Positions 18,069 to 26,660 of a stretch of DNA of 64,000 bases are shown in pieces. Origin of the DNA: Streptomyces longispororuber (GTDB lineage: Bacteria; Actinomycetota; Actinomycetes; Streptomycetales; Streptomycetaceae); the NCBI RefSeq assembly GCF_024448165.1, contig NZ_JAMOLN010000016.1:1-64000 (forward strand), given 5' to 3'. Under the pieces are notes generated by a model that worked only from the letters and a program-made list of their open reading frames with translations, was not told where the DNA came from and made no database searches. A program made the translations under genes and the position numbers. The stretch's first letter is position 1, and every line of letters begins with the position of its first letter.

Positions 18069-18968
18069 ATGAGGAGCAGCAACCCGGTCTTCTCGCGACG
18101 GGGGTTCAGCCGCGACAACGGCTACGCGCAGTTCAACACCGCGCAGCAGCCGCAGGCCGGGGGCCCCGCAGTCGGGACGCAGGCCAATCCGTACGGCCAG
18201 GCCCCCGCCGGCAACCCGTACGCGCAGAACCCCTACGCGCAGCAGGATCTGCAGTACGGCGCTCCGCAGGCGCCCACCACCACCGGCCGCATGACGATGG
18301 ACGACGTCATCATGCGCACGGCGACCACCCTCGGTCTCCTCGTCGTGACCGCCGCGCTCGCCTGGGCGCTGCTCCCGGTCGACGAGGCCAACATCAACAA
18401 GTCGTACGGCATCGCGATCGGCGCCGGCCTCGTCGCGATGGTGCTCGGCTTCGTGCAGGCCTTCAAGCGCAAGGCGTCCCCGCCGATCATCCTGGCGTAC
18501 GCCGCCCTCGAGGGTGTCTTCCTCGGCGTGCTCTCCAGCATCGTCGACAACTACATCGCGAGCGGTGCGGCCATGCAGGCCGTGCTCGGCACGATGGCCG
18601 TGTTCGTCGCGGTCCTCGTCGCGTACAAGGCGGGCTGGATCCGCGTCAACCGCCGCTTCTACGGCTTCGTGATGGCCGCGGCGATGGGCTTCATCCTGCT
18701 GATGGCGGTGAACCTGCTGTTCGCGCTGTTCGGCGGCGGTGACGGCCTGGGCTTCCGCAGCGGTGGCCTCGGCATCCTGTTCGGCGTCATCGGCATCCTG
18801 CTCGGTGCCTGCTTCCTGGCCCTGGACTTCAAGCAGGTCGAGGACGGCATCGCGTACGGCGCCCCGAAGGAAGAGGCGTGGCTCGCCGCCTTCGGTCTGA
18901 CCATGACGCTGGTCTGGATCTACATGGAGTTCCTGCGGATCATCGCGATCCTGCAGGGCAACGACTAA
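18069..18968 (+). CDS. BAX inhibitor-1 / YccA-family membrane protein
   Basis: A 299-residue integral membrane protein. A cytoplasmic Gln/Pro/Tyr/Gly-rich N-terminal tail (about 1-75) precedes about seven hydrophobic helices (from about residue 88 to the C-terminus), and the conserved acidic segment ALDFKQVEDG lies near the end. Family members are proposed Ca2+ leak channels, but the bacterial role is unclear. ATG 18069 has GGAGGAG just upstream. The 156-bp leader contains two inverted repeats and a possible short leader ORF. A UUCG-loop terminator follows. Confidence 0.92.
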   Translation: MRSSNPVFSRRGFSRDNGYAQFNTAQQPQAGGPAVGTQANPYGQAPAGNPYAQNPYAQQDLQYGAPQAPTTTGRMTMDDVIMRTATTLGLLVVTAALAWALLPVDEANINKSYGIAIGAGLVAMVLGFVQAFKRKASPPIILAYAALEGVFLGVLSSIVDNYIASGAAMQAVLGTMAVFVAVLVAYKAGWIRVNRRFYGFVMAAAMGFILLMAVNLLFALFGGGDGLGFRSGGLGILFGVIGILLGACFLALDFKQVEDGIAYGAPKEEAWLAAFGLTMTLVWIYMEFLRIIAILQGND

Positions 18969-18990
18969 CCGGCCGTCCGGTAGCTGTCTC

Positions 18991-19022
18991 GGGCCCGCGC
19001 ACCCTTCGGGGTGCGCGGGCCC
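18991..19022. terminator. Terminator after the BI-1 gene
   Basis: A perfect 14-bp stem (GGGCCCGCGCACCC with GGGTGCGCGGGCCC) closed by a TTCG tetraloop. It lies between converging genes and is likely bidirectional. Confidence 0.85.
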
Positions 19023-19059
19023 TTGGCTTACGGGGAGTCGGGGCGCGGCTCGGCCCGCC

Positions 19060-19290
19060 TCAGCCGAATCGGCGGGCGGCGCGCCTCAGGTCGTACTCGT
19101 GGATGATCGCTTTGGCATGGCCGTACGCGAGATCGTGCTCCCCGCGCAACCAGCTGACCTTCTCTTCGAAGCGAAGGAAGCAGGGGCCATCTTCGACGGT
19201 GCGCAGCCAGTCGGAGACTTCACGACCGGTGCAGTGGGGGATTCGAGCCAGCAGATTGCGGTGGGTCTCCTCGGAGAAGACTTGGGACAT
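19060..19290 (-). CDS. Small DUF4287-like protein
   Basis: A 76-residue soluble protein starting MSQVFSEETHRNLLARIPHC, with a conserved core (VSDWLRTVEDGP, KVSWLRGEHDLAYGHAKAII) and the GHAKAI helix typical of DUF4287. ATG 19290 is chosen because GGAGG lies 7 nt upstream; an ATG at 19329 would add 13 unconserved residues. Function unknown. It converges on the BI-1 gene and diverges from the next small gene. Confidence 0.75.
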   Translation of the reverse strand: MSQVFSEETHRNLLARIPHCTGREVSDWLRTVEDGPCFLRFEEKVSWLRGEHDLAYGHAKAIIHEYDLRRAARRFG

Positions 19291-19378
19291 CGGCGCCTCC
19301 GGAACGCTTCGATGTGGCCGGTCCTTCACGCCACCGTGCCTGAGCGTTGGGGCCTTGTAAACAGCTACAGTTCGCCGG

Positions 19379-19690
19379 GTGCTTGATACGACGCCTTTGA
19401 CCGCAGCGGTGGATCAGTTCGCGGACCGGCTCAGAGCCGCGCCGCAGAGTCGGCTCCAGCGGGGGGCCGCCGCGGAGGCGCTGGCGCTGGCCAGGGAACT
19501 CTCGGCGCGGGCCCAGCTGTTGGACGATCCCGCGGGGGTCGTCCGGGAGATGCCGGACGCGGGGATGTTCGCGGCGGCCGATCAGATCACGGTGGCCGGG
19601 CGGGATCTGGCGGTGTCCCTGCGGGGGGCCGGGGAGCTGGCGGAGGCCGTGGAGCTGGTCGAGGCGGCGATGAAGCGGGCCGGCGTCTAG
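19379..19690 (+). CDS. Small helical hypothetical protein
   Basis: A 103-residue Ala/Leu-rich, probably all-helical protein (LDTTPLTAAVDQFADRLRAAP at the start). No named domain is recognised. The GTG start lies 7 bp after a TACAGT -10-like element (19366-19371) with no ribosome-binding site, so the message may be leaderless. The reading frame has strong GC3 and stands alone, divergent from the DUF4287-like gene. Confidence 0.7.
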   Translation: MLDTTPLTAAVDQFADRLRAAPQSRLQRGAAAEALALARELSARAQLLDDPAGVVREMPDAGMFAAADQITVAGRDLAVSLRGAGELAEAVELVEAAMKRAGV

Positions 19691-19738
19691 CGGGTCGCTC
19701 CGTGGGTTCGGCGGGTTCTTGCCGGGTGCGGGTCCGGT

Positions 19739-19777
19739 GGGGGCTGGTCGCGCAGTTCCCCGCGCCCCTGGGGCGCG
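19739..19777. repeat. Dispersed repeat family A, copy 2
   Basis: GGGGGCTGGTCGCGCAGTTC followed by CCCGCGCCCCTGGGGCGCG. The full canonical core of the family sits in a 160-bp gap between converging genes and continues into a GCCCCGCCGGGCCGCAGTCGGC tail also seen near copy 5. Confidence 0.8.
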
Positions 19778-19850
19778 AGAAGCCCCGCCGGGCCGCAGTC
19801 GGCGAACAAGCAGTCGTGGCTACGGCGCTCAACCGTGGCCCGCGAACGGC

Positions 19851-20645
19851 TCAGGCCGAGGCTATGACGCGGTCCGCCAGGATGTAGACGCTGGCGCCGG
19901 CGCACTCGAAGGTCAGGGCGTACGCGCCGGAGACGCCGGAGCCGCCGAGGAGGACCGGGGTGTCGCCGTCGCGCAGGGCCGCGGCGAGCTGCTCGGCGGT
20001 CTCCCGGTGACCCGGGGTCATGCAGAGCGTGGTGCCGTCGGCGAAGACGTAGACGTCGAGCGTGCCGAGCGGGCCGGGGCGGACGTCGGACAGGGCCGTG
20101 CGCGCCTGCGCCAGCTCCTCCAGACACGCCACCGTGCGCTCGTGGTCGCTGGAGACGGGCGACTGGACCGGGACGAAGTCCGGGTGCGAGGGGTGGCGGC
20201 GGCGGGCCGCGGCCAGCTCGGCGGACTCCCCGGCGAACTCGTCCTCCGGCTCCAGGGCCGGCTCGACGACCGGCTCGAGACCGGCGAAGTCGGCCTGGCG
20301 CGGCATGAAGAACTCGTCGCCGAGCGCACCGCCACCGGTCAGGAACGGCGGCAGGTCGGACGTGTCGCGCGCCTCCTGCGCCGCCCAGAACGCCCGCGCC
20401 TCCGCCAGCTCGCGCTCCCGCTCCTCGGCGAGTGCGTCGGCGACGGCGCCGCGTATGGCGTCCGTGTCGGGAGTCGTGCGAGCCGCCGGCACGCCCGGAC
20501 GCACGGCATCCGCGCGATCACGGGCCAGCTCCTTGCGGAGGTCCGCGATCTGCCGACGCAGGCCCCGGACGTTGTGCAGGGTGGCGGCGCCGACGGCCGT
20601 GGCAGCGGCCGTGGCGAGCAGCAATGCAAAGGGGATGGCGCTCAC
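19851..20645 (-). CDS. Membrane-anchored hypothetical protein with coiled-coil segment
   Basis: A 264-residue protein starting MSAIPFALLLATAAATAVGA, one N-terminal hydrophobic helix that could be a signal anchor. It is followed by a charged coiled-coil-like stretch (RGLRRQIADLRKELARDRAD), an acidic low-complexity middle, and a folded C-terminal domain (about 165-264, with TVACLEELAQARTALSD and TLDVYVFADGTTLCM). GTG start 20645 has GGGAG upstream. No family is recognised. Confidence 0.75.
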   Translation of the reverse strand: MSAIPFALLLATAAATAVGAATLHNVRGLRRQIADLRKELARDRADAVRPGVPAARTTPDTDAIRGAVADALAEERERELAEARAFWAAQEARDTSDLPPFLTGGGALGDEFFMPRQADFAGLEPVVEPALEPEDEFAGESAELAAARRRHPSHPDFVPVQSPVSSDHERTVACLEELAQARTALSDVRPGPLGTLDVYVFADGTTLCMTPGHRETAEQLAAALRDGDTPVLLGGSGVSGAYALTFECAGASVYILADRVIASA

Positions 20646-20901
20646 TGACGTACTCCCGGTTTCAAGTCGACCCCCGACTTCCTACATCAGCTTGAAGCCT
20701 GGACGAACCAGCTGTCAGTGCATTACGTCACGAATTGGACAGGTCTTTTGGCCGGGCGTTTAGCCCCGATATGGCCTGGGTACCGGGCTGACCTGCGAAA
20801 ATCCATCTCCCCCGAGATGCATGTCACATCCTGGGGGAGATTGGATCACGATTGCATAGACGGATTCAGGTCAGCTCCGGCTCTGCTCTGGTCAGTTCCG
20901 G

Positions 20902-22122
20902 TCAGCTGAGGCGCTCGATGACCATCGCCATGCCCTGACCGCCGCCGACGCACATGGTCTCCAGGCCGAACTGCTTGTCGTGGAACTGGAGCGAGTTGAT
21001 CAGCGTGCCGGTGATCCGGGCGCCGGTCATGCCGAAGGGGTGGCCGACGGCGATGGCGCCACCGTTCACGTTCAGCTTGTCCTCGTCGATGCCGAGGTCG
21101 CGGGCGGACGGGATGACCTGCGCGGCGAACGCCTCGTTGATCTCGAACAGGTCGATGTCCGAGACGGACAGGCCGGCCAGCTTCAGGGCGCGCTTGGACG
21201 CCTCCACCGGGCCCAGGCCCATGATCTCGGGGGAGAGGCCGGAGACACCGGTCGACACCACGCGGGCGAGCGGGGTCAGGCCCAGCTCGCGGGCCTTCGT
21301 GTCGGACATGATCACGAGGGCGGCGGCGCCGTCGTTCAGCGGGCAGCAGTTGCCCGCCGTGACCAGGCCGTCGGGGCGGAAGACGGGCTTGAGGCCCGAG
21401 ACGCCCTCCAGGGTGACGCCGGCGCGCGGGCCGTCGTCCTTCGACACGACCGTGCCGTCGGGGGTGGTCACCGGGGTGATCTCGCGCTCCCAGAAGCCGT
21501 TCTTGATGGCTTCCTCGGCGCGGTTCTGCGAGCGCACGCCGAAGGCGTCCATGTCCTCGCGGGTGATGCCCTTCAGGCGGGCCAGGTTCTCGGCGGTCTG
21601 ACCCATCGCGATGTACGCGTCGGGGACCAGGCCGTCCTCGCGCGGGTCGTGCCAGGTGGTGTTCTCCTGCTGGGCGACGGCCGCGGTGCGGGCCTCGGCC
21701 TCGGCGAAGAACGGGTTGCGCGTGTCGGGCAGCGAGTCGGAGTTGCCCTTCGCGAAGCGCGACACCATCTCGACGCCGGCCGAGATGAACACGTCGCCCT
21801 CGCCCGCCTTGATGGCGTGCAGCGCCATGCGCGTGGTCTGCAGGGAGCTGGAGCAGTAGCGGGTGACGGTGCAGCCCGGGAGGTGGTCCATGCCCATCTG
21901 CACGGCCACGATGCGGCCGAGGTTGTTGCCCTGCTCGCCGCCGGGGAGGCCGCAGCCGAGCATCAGGTCGTCGATGTCGTGCGGGTCGAGCTCGGGGACC
22001 TTGGCGAGGGCGGCCTGGATGATCGTGGCGGTCAGGTCGTCCGGCCGCAGATCCTTCAGGGAGCCCTTGAAGGCGCGGCCGATGGGGGAGCGGGCGGCTG
22101 AGACGATCACTGCTTCGGGCAT
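20902..22122 (-). CDS. Thiolase (acetyl-CoA C-acetyltransferase)
   Basis: A 406-residue cytosolic enzyme of the thiolase superfamily. The nucleophilic Cys90 is in RYCSSSLQ, the His motif is GGAIAVGHPFGMTGAR and the second Cys is in TMCVGGGQGMAM; NEAFA is also intact. It may degrade acyl-CoA or make acetoacetyl-CoA. No other beta-oxidation gene is adjacent, so the direction is unclear. ATG 22122 is used with GGAG 7 nt upstream; a GTG directly before it is possible. Confidence 0.95.
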   Translation of the reverse strand: MPEAVIVSAARSPIGRAFKGSLKDLRPDDLTATIIQAALAKVPELDPHDIDDLMLGCGLPGGEQGNNLGRIVAVQMGMDHLPGCTVTRYCSSSLQTTRMALHAIKAGEGDVFISAGVEMVSRFAKGNSDSLPDTRNPFFAEAEARTAAVAQQENTTWHDPREDGLVPDAYIAMGQTAENLARLKGITREDMDAFGVRSQNRAEEAIKNGFWEREITPVTTPDGTVVSKDDGPRAGVTLEGVSGLKPVFRPDGLVTAGNCCPLNDGAAALVIMSDTKARELGLTPLARVVSTGVSGLSPEIMGLGPVEASKRALKLAGLSVSDIDLFEINEAFAAQVIPSARDLGIDEDKLNVNGGAIAVGHPFGMTGARITGTLINSLQFHDKQFGLETMCVGGGQGMAMVIERLS

Positions 22123-22269
22123 CACGGCTCCAGAGGGTTCGTTGACCTTTTCAGGCGGGACCGTCTGGGAAGTTACCCGTACGTACTGCTCAGGTCACCG
22201 GCATGGGTGTGTGACCCCCGCCGCATTTTTCTAAGCGCTTGCTCAGCGCTCCGCGTCGAACGCTTGGGT

Positions 22270-22302
22270 GACCCCGCTCCTCAATCGCCGGAGGGGCTTG
22301 GA
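22270..22302. repeat. Dispersed repeat family B, copy 1, containing the SGNH stop codon
   Basis: ACCCCGCTCCTCAATCGCCG then GAGGGGCTTGGAT, matching the copy at 31838-31886. The minus-strand gene ends inside it: its last residues NPSPSGD and its stop (22281-22283) are read from the repeat. Confidence 0.75.
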
Positions 22303-23321
22303 TTGCCGGACGTGGCCGGGACCGGGTCCTGGGTGGAGAGTTGGCGGCGGCGGCGTCGCTTGAGGAGGGCCCACGGGCCGCGCGGCCCCGTGGGCATGGC
22401 GGCAGTGACCTCCGTGCCGCCCTCCTGGACCGCCCGGGCCGCCGCACGGGCCACCGGCAGGAAGCCCTCGGCGCGGGAGACGTCCGGGCGCTCCTCCTCC
22501 GGCCACAGGCCCAGGGAGGCGCACAGCGTGGGCAGGACGGCCATCGCCGCCGTCGCGTAGCCCTCCGCCGAGGGGTGGTAGTTGTCGGGGCCGAACAGCT
22601 CGCGCGGGTTCGCCGAGAACTCCGGGCCCAGCAGATCGCCCAGCGAGACGGTGCGCCCGCCCTGCTCCACCGTGCCGATCGTCTGCGCCGCGGCCAGCTG
22701 CCGCGACGCCCGCCGGGCCAGCCAGCGCAGCGGCTGCTGCACCGGCTCCACGGAGCCGAGGTCGGGACAGGTGCCCACGACCACCTCCGCACCGGCCGTG
22801 CGCAGCCTGCGGACCGCCGAGGACAGGTGGCGTACGGACTTGGTGGCGGGGATGCGGTGCGTGACGTCGTTCGCGCCGATCATGATCACGCAGACGTCCG
22901 GCTGCCAGGCCGGATCGGCGAGGATCAGCGCCACCTGGCGGTCCAGGTCGTCGGACTGGGCGCCGGGCAGCGCCACGTTGCGCAGCTCCACCGTGCGCTC
23001 GGCCACCGCCGCGAGTCCCGACGCGAGCAGCGCCGCCGGCGTCTGCCGGGCCCGGTGCACGCCCTGCCCCGCGGCCGTGGAGTCGCCGAGCATGGTGAAG
23101 CGCAGGGGCTGCGCCCCCGACGTCGCGTACGCCCTGCCGTACAGGCCGTCCGCCGACGGGACGTGCACCGGGTCCGTCCCGTGGTTGCCGACCTGGCGGC
23201 GCGCCATCTGGACCTCCGCAAGAACCACGCCGACGGCGGCCGCGCCGAGCAGCCCGATCCCGCCGCCGCCGTACGCCGCCCCCGCGGCGATCCGCCGTGC
23301 CACCCTCGCCCTGCTCGACAT
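22281..23321 (-). CDS. SGNH/GDSL-family hydrolase
   Basis: A 346-residue protein with an N-terminal hydrophobic helix (about 10-35, signal anchor) and an SGNH esterase fold: block I FTMLGDSTAAGQG (Ser), block III IMIGANDV, block V PDNYHPSAEGYA (Asp/His). It probably deacylates lipids or carbohydrate esters outside the membrane. The C-terminus is a basic tail (KRRRRRQL) followed by residues read from a dispersed repeat. It starts at ATG 23321 and is divergent from the CBS gene. Confidence 0.9.
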   Translation of the reverse strand: MSSRARVARRIAAGAAYGGGGIGLLGAAAVGVVLAEVQMARRQVGNHGTDPVHVPSADGLYGRAYATSGAQPLRFTMLGDSTAAGQGVHRARQTPAALLASGLAAVAERTVELRNVALPGAQSDDLDRQVALILADPAWQPDVCVIMIGANDVTHRIPATKSVRHLSSAVRRLRTAGAEVVVGTCPDLGSVEPVQQPLRWLARRASRQLAAAQTIGTVEQGGRTVSLGDLLGPEFSANPRELFGPDNYHPSAEGYATAAMAVLPTLCASLGLWPEEERPDVSRAEGFLPVARAAARAVQEGGTEVTAAMPTGPRGPWALLKRRRRRQLSTQDPVPATSGNPSPSGD

Positions 23322-23489
23322 GTTCCGCGGCCACCTGCCTCTGTTCAGCGACGTACGACGATCGACGTTCCTTACGGCTACATGAACTCATTGCCCCGTA
23401 ATCACCGTCGGCCAATCGCAACGGGAGATGAAGGGCCGGTACGCGCAATACGCTGACCGCATCCCCTACGCAGGAGACCCGGAGACAAC

Positions 23490-24881
23490 GTGCAGATCCA
23501 CGACTCGATGATCAGTCTCGTCGGCAACACCCCGCTGCTGAGGCTCAACAAGGTGACCGAAGGGCTTCAGGCGACCGTCCTGGCCAAGGTCGAGTACTTC
23601 AACCCCGGCGGTTCCGTGAAGGACCGCATCGCGCTGCGCATGATCGAGGCGGCCGAGCAGAGCGGGGAGCTGCAGCCGGGCGGCACGATCGTGGAGCCGA
23701 CCAGCGGCAACACCGGCGTGGGACTCGCCATCGTGGCCCAGCAGAAGGGCTACAAGTGCATCTTCGTGTGCCCGGACAAGGTCTCCACCGACAAGATCAA
23801 CGTGCTGCGGGCGTACGGCGCCGAGGTCGTGGTCTGCCCGACCGCCGTGGATCCCGAGCACCCGGACTCGTACTACAACGTCTCGGACCGGCTGGTCCGC
23901 GAGACGCCCGGGGCGTGGAAGCCGGACCAGTACAGCAACCCGAACAACCCGCTGTCCCACTACCACTCGACCGGCCCCGAGCTCTGGGAGCAGACCGAGG
24001 GGAAGATCACCCACTTCGTGGCGGGCGTCGGGACCGGCGGCACGATCTCCGGGACCGGGCGGTACCTGAAGGACGCCAGTGAGGGCCGGGTCCAGGTCAT
24101 CGGCGCGGACCCCGAGGGGTCGGTCTACTCCGGCGGCTCCGGGCGGCCGTACCTCGTCGAGGGCGTCGGTGAGGACTTCTGGCCGACGGCGTACGACCGC
24201 GAGGTCGCCGACGGCATCGTCGCCGTGTCCGACAAGGACTCCTTCCAGATGACGCGGCGGCTCGCCAAGGAGGAGGGGCTGCTCGTCGGCGGCTCCTGCG
24301 GGATGGCCGTCGTCGCCGCCCTGCGCGTCGCCGAGGGCCTCGGCCCGGACGACGTGGTCGTCGTGCTGCTGCCGGACAGCGGCCGCGGCTACCTGTCGAA
24401 GATCTTCAACGACGAGTGGATGGCGGACTACGGGTTCCTCGACGACTCCGGGCCGAGCGCCCGCGTCGGCGACGTGCTCAAGGACAAGGACGGCGGCGCG
24501 CTGCCCGAGCTCGTCCACATGCACCCCGAGGAGACGGTCGGCGAGGCCATCGACGTGCTGCGCGAGTACGGCGTCTCGCAGATGCCGATCGTGAAGCCGG
24601 GTGCCGGACACCCCGACGTGATGGCCGCCGAGGTCATCGGTTCGGTGGTGGAACGGGAGCTGCTCGACGCGCTGTTCGCGCAGCGGGCGTCGCTGCACGA
24701 CCCGTTGGAGAAGCACATGTCGGCGCCGCTGCCGCAGGTCGGATCCGGTGAGCCGGTGGCGGACCTGATGAGCGTGCTGGGCGCGGCCGACGCCGCGATC
24801 GTGCTGGTCGAGGGCAAGCCGACCGGTGTGGTGAGCCGTCAGGACCTGCTGGCGTTCCTGGCCAAGGGCGCCACGAAGTAG
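23490..24881 (+). CDS. cbs: Cystathionine beta-synthase
   Basis: A 463-residue PLP enzyme condensing serine (or O-acetylserine) with homocysteine in transsulfuration. The PLP lysine is K44 in NPGGSVKDR, the phosphate and substrate loops are TSGNTG (71-76) and GVGTGGTISGTGRYLK, and the C-terminal region (about 335-460) is a pair of CBS regulatory domains that may sense adenosyl ligands. It lacks the N-terminal haem domain of the animal enzyme. GTG 23490 has GGAG at 23481-23484. Confidence 0.95.
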   Translation: MQIHDSMISLVGNTPLLRLNKVTEGLQATVLAKVEYFNPGGSVKDRIALRMIEAAEQSGELQPGGTIVEPTSGNTGVGLAIVAQQKGYKCIFVCPDKVSTDKINVLRAYGAEVVVCPTAVDPEHPDSYYNVSDRLVRETPGAWKPDQYSNPNNPLSHYHSTGPELWEQTEGKITHFVAGVGTGGTISGTGRYLKDASEGRVQVIGADPEGSVYSGGSGRPYLVEGVGEDFWPTAYDREVADGIVAVSDKDSFQMTRRLAKEEGLLVGGSCGMAVVAALRVAEGLGPDDVVVVLLPDSGRGYLSKIFNDEWMADYGFLDDSGPSARVGDVLKDKDGGALPELVHMHPEETVGEAIDVLREYGVSQMPIVKPGAGHPDVMAAEVIGSVVERELLDALFAQRASLHDPLEKHMSAPLPQVGSGEPVADLMSVLGAADAAIVLVEGKPTGVVSRQDLLAFLAKGATK

Positions 24882-25226
24882 TCCGCGCGGTCCGCCGCAC
24901 CGGTCCGCTTCACCGGTTCGCGAAAACGGTACGAGCGCGACACGTGCGCGCAGCACCGGCTTAACACGCGTCCGGCAGATTGGTGGGTGTCGGAGGGGGT
25001 GGGAGCGGCTCCCCGCCCCAGCCGGCACCACAGCGGCGTCAAGGACCTTCCGGAGCGGCTCCCGGACCTCCATGGACGCCCAGGACGTGACGCCCGGGCC
25101 TGACCCGGGCGCCGCGTCCCTCGCGGGGACCGCCGTCGTCCCGCCCCCCGTCACAGGGGGTGCGGCGGTCCCCGCGCAACTCTCTTTCCCCGTACGGGGG
25201 TTGCTCCACGGGCTTACTCCGCGGGC
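24882..25226. other. Gap between converging cbs and RpiR genes, with large stem-loops
   Basis: About 345 bp without a gene. It holds a CGCCCGGG-CCTGA-CCCGGGCG hairpin (25091-25111) directly followed by a 14-bp perfect stem (25122-25135 with 25163-25176) enclosing an inner CCCCC/GGGGG pair. At least one of these is expected to terminate transcription; the pair together could also be a small structured RNA. Confidence 0.6.
25122..25176. terminator. Large compound hairpin between cbs and the RpiR gene
   Basis: CGCGGGGACCGCCG pairs perfectly with CGGCGGTCCCCGCG. The 27-nt loop contains CCCCC-GTCACA-GGGGG. Being between converging genes, it probably works in both directions. Confidence 0.65.
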
Positions 25227-26087
25227 CTACTCCACGAAGAGGCCGCGCTCGGCCGCCCGTACGTCGAACTCCTCCAGGCGCGCCTGCGCCTGCGGCAGCC
25301 CGTCGCACATCGCCTCCAGGAGCACCCGGCCCAGCAGCATCGGCGCGCACGCCGTGTCGAAGGCGAGGCCCGTGCCGACGGCCGCCGGCAGCAGGAGGTC
25401 GGAGTGCTTGGCGACCGGCGCGAAGGCGGAGTCGGCGACGGTGACGACGGTCAGCCCGGTCTCCTTGGCGTACGCGAGGGCGTCGACGACCTCCCGCGGA
25501 TGGCGGGGGAGCGCGAAGCAGAGCAGCGTCGTCGCGCCCGCGCGCACGGCCGCGTCGATCCGGTCGGCGAGCATCGTGCCGCCCTCGTCGAGGAGCCGGA
25601 CGTCGGGGTGGACCTTCGCCGCGAAGTACGAGAACCCGTACGCCTGTGAGGCCGCGGCGCGCAGCCCGAGCACCGGCAGCGGCCGGGACGCGGCGAGCAG
25701 CCGGCCCGCCCGCTCGACCGGGGACGGGTCGGCGAGCAGCTCCGCCAGGTGGCGCAGATTGGCGATCTCGGCCTCGACGGCCTGCTGGTACTCGTTGGCC
25801 TCGGTGGCCGCCGTCCGCTCGGCGGGGGCGACCTCGCGCAGGTGCTTGCGCAGCGCCGGATAGCCGTCGAAGCCGAGGGCGACGGCGAACCGGGTCACGG
25901 ACGGCTGGCTGACCCCGGCCAGATCCGCCAGCTCCACCGACGACAGGAACGGCACGTCGGCCGCGCGGCGCACCATGCAGTGCGCGATCCGGCGCTGGGT
26001 GGGCGTGAGCCGGTGGCCCTCGAAGAGGTGCTGGAGCCGGGCGGCGGGGCCCTGACCGAGCGCGGCGCGGTCCGTGTGGTCGTTCAT
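25227..26087 (-). CDS. RpiR/MurR-family transcriptional regulator
   Basis: A 286-residue DNA-binding protein. The N-terminal HTH_6 domain (about 20-95; LTPTQRRIAHCMVRRAADVPFLSSVELADLAGVSQPSVTRF in segments) is followed by a C-terminal SIS phospho-sugar-binding domain (about 130-270). It usually senses sugar phosphates or other metabolites. ATG 26087 has GGGGAGAG upstream. It is divergent from the WXG-type cassette; whether it controls that cassette or distant genes cannot be told. Confidence 0.92.
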   Translation of the reverse strand: MNDHTDRAALGQGPAARLQHLFEGHRLTPTQRRIAHCMVRRAADVPFLSSVELADLAGVSQPSVTRFAVALGFDGYPALRKHLREVAPAERTAATEANEYQQAVEAEIANLRHLAELLADPSPVERAGRLLAASRPLPVLGLRAAASQAYGFSYFAAKVHPDVRLLDEGGTMLADRIDAAVRAGATTLLCFALPRHPREVVDALAYAKETGLTVVTVADSAFAPVAKHSDLLLPAAVGTGLAFDTACAPMLLGRVLLEAMCDGLPQAQARLEEFDVRAAERGLFVE

Positions 26088-26236
26088 CTCTCCCCGTTCC
26101 CCTGCGGTCCATTCAGTGCGGCTGCTGCGTGTATGAGCTTATTCAGAGCAGGGGACCGGCGCCAGGGGTTCCGCCGCGATGGGGCAACGGTAGTGTGCCT
26201 ATCCGTCAGGCAACGGATGTGCAAGGGGGAGCGCCC

Positions 26237-26647
26237 GTGGGCAACGGGGGACCGGGGAGCGACGGCCAGACGCTGGCCAGTTCGCCCGCCGACAAGAAGA
26301 AGGCCGCCAAGTACCTGGAGGAGGAGCTCCTCCCGCACACGAAGTCGGCCGGGAACATGGCGGCGGGCGGCGGGGCCGTCAAGCCGCCCTTCATCGGCCC
26401 CGTGGCGCCGAACAGTCCGCTGATGAAGCAGGACACCGGGCTCAAGGGCCTCTCCGGCTGGGCCAGCGACCAGGGCCTGTCGGACGCGCTGGTGTCCTGG
26501 CAGGGGTCGGCGAACCGGCTGCTCGGCCGGCTGCAGACGGAGCTGAGCGCGCTGCACGGCACGAAGAACCTGTTCCAGGGCACCGACCTCGGCGTCCAGA
26601 GCCAGGTCAACGGCATCCGTCCGCCCAGCAGCTTCGACGGAATGTGA
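26237..26647 (+). CDS. Small WXG-type (ESX-like) helical protein
   Basis: A 136-residue protein without a classical signal peptide, with a helical region and an SWQGSANRLLGRLQTEL segment in which W88-x-G90 resembles the WXG turn of type VII substrates. GTG 26237 is preceded by AAGGGGGAG. It ends 13 bp before the next gene, which also has a WxG motif, so the two may form a secreted helical pair. Family assignment is inferential. Confidence 0.7.
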   Translation: MGNGGPGSDGQTLASSPADKKKAAKYLEEELLPHTKSAGNMAAGGGAVKPPFIGPVAPNSPLMKQDTGLKGLSGWASDQGLSDALVSWQGSANRLLGRLQTELSALHGTKNLFQGTDLGVQSQVNGIRPPSSFDGM

Positions 26648-26660
26648 CGGGGGTCCGGCG

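Noticed and set aside
25091..25176. 6C-type small RNA
   Set aside because: There is a run of six C residues near one loop, but the paired-loop layout of the 6C class is not clearly met, so it is recorded only as structure or terminator.
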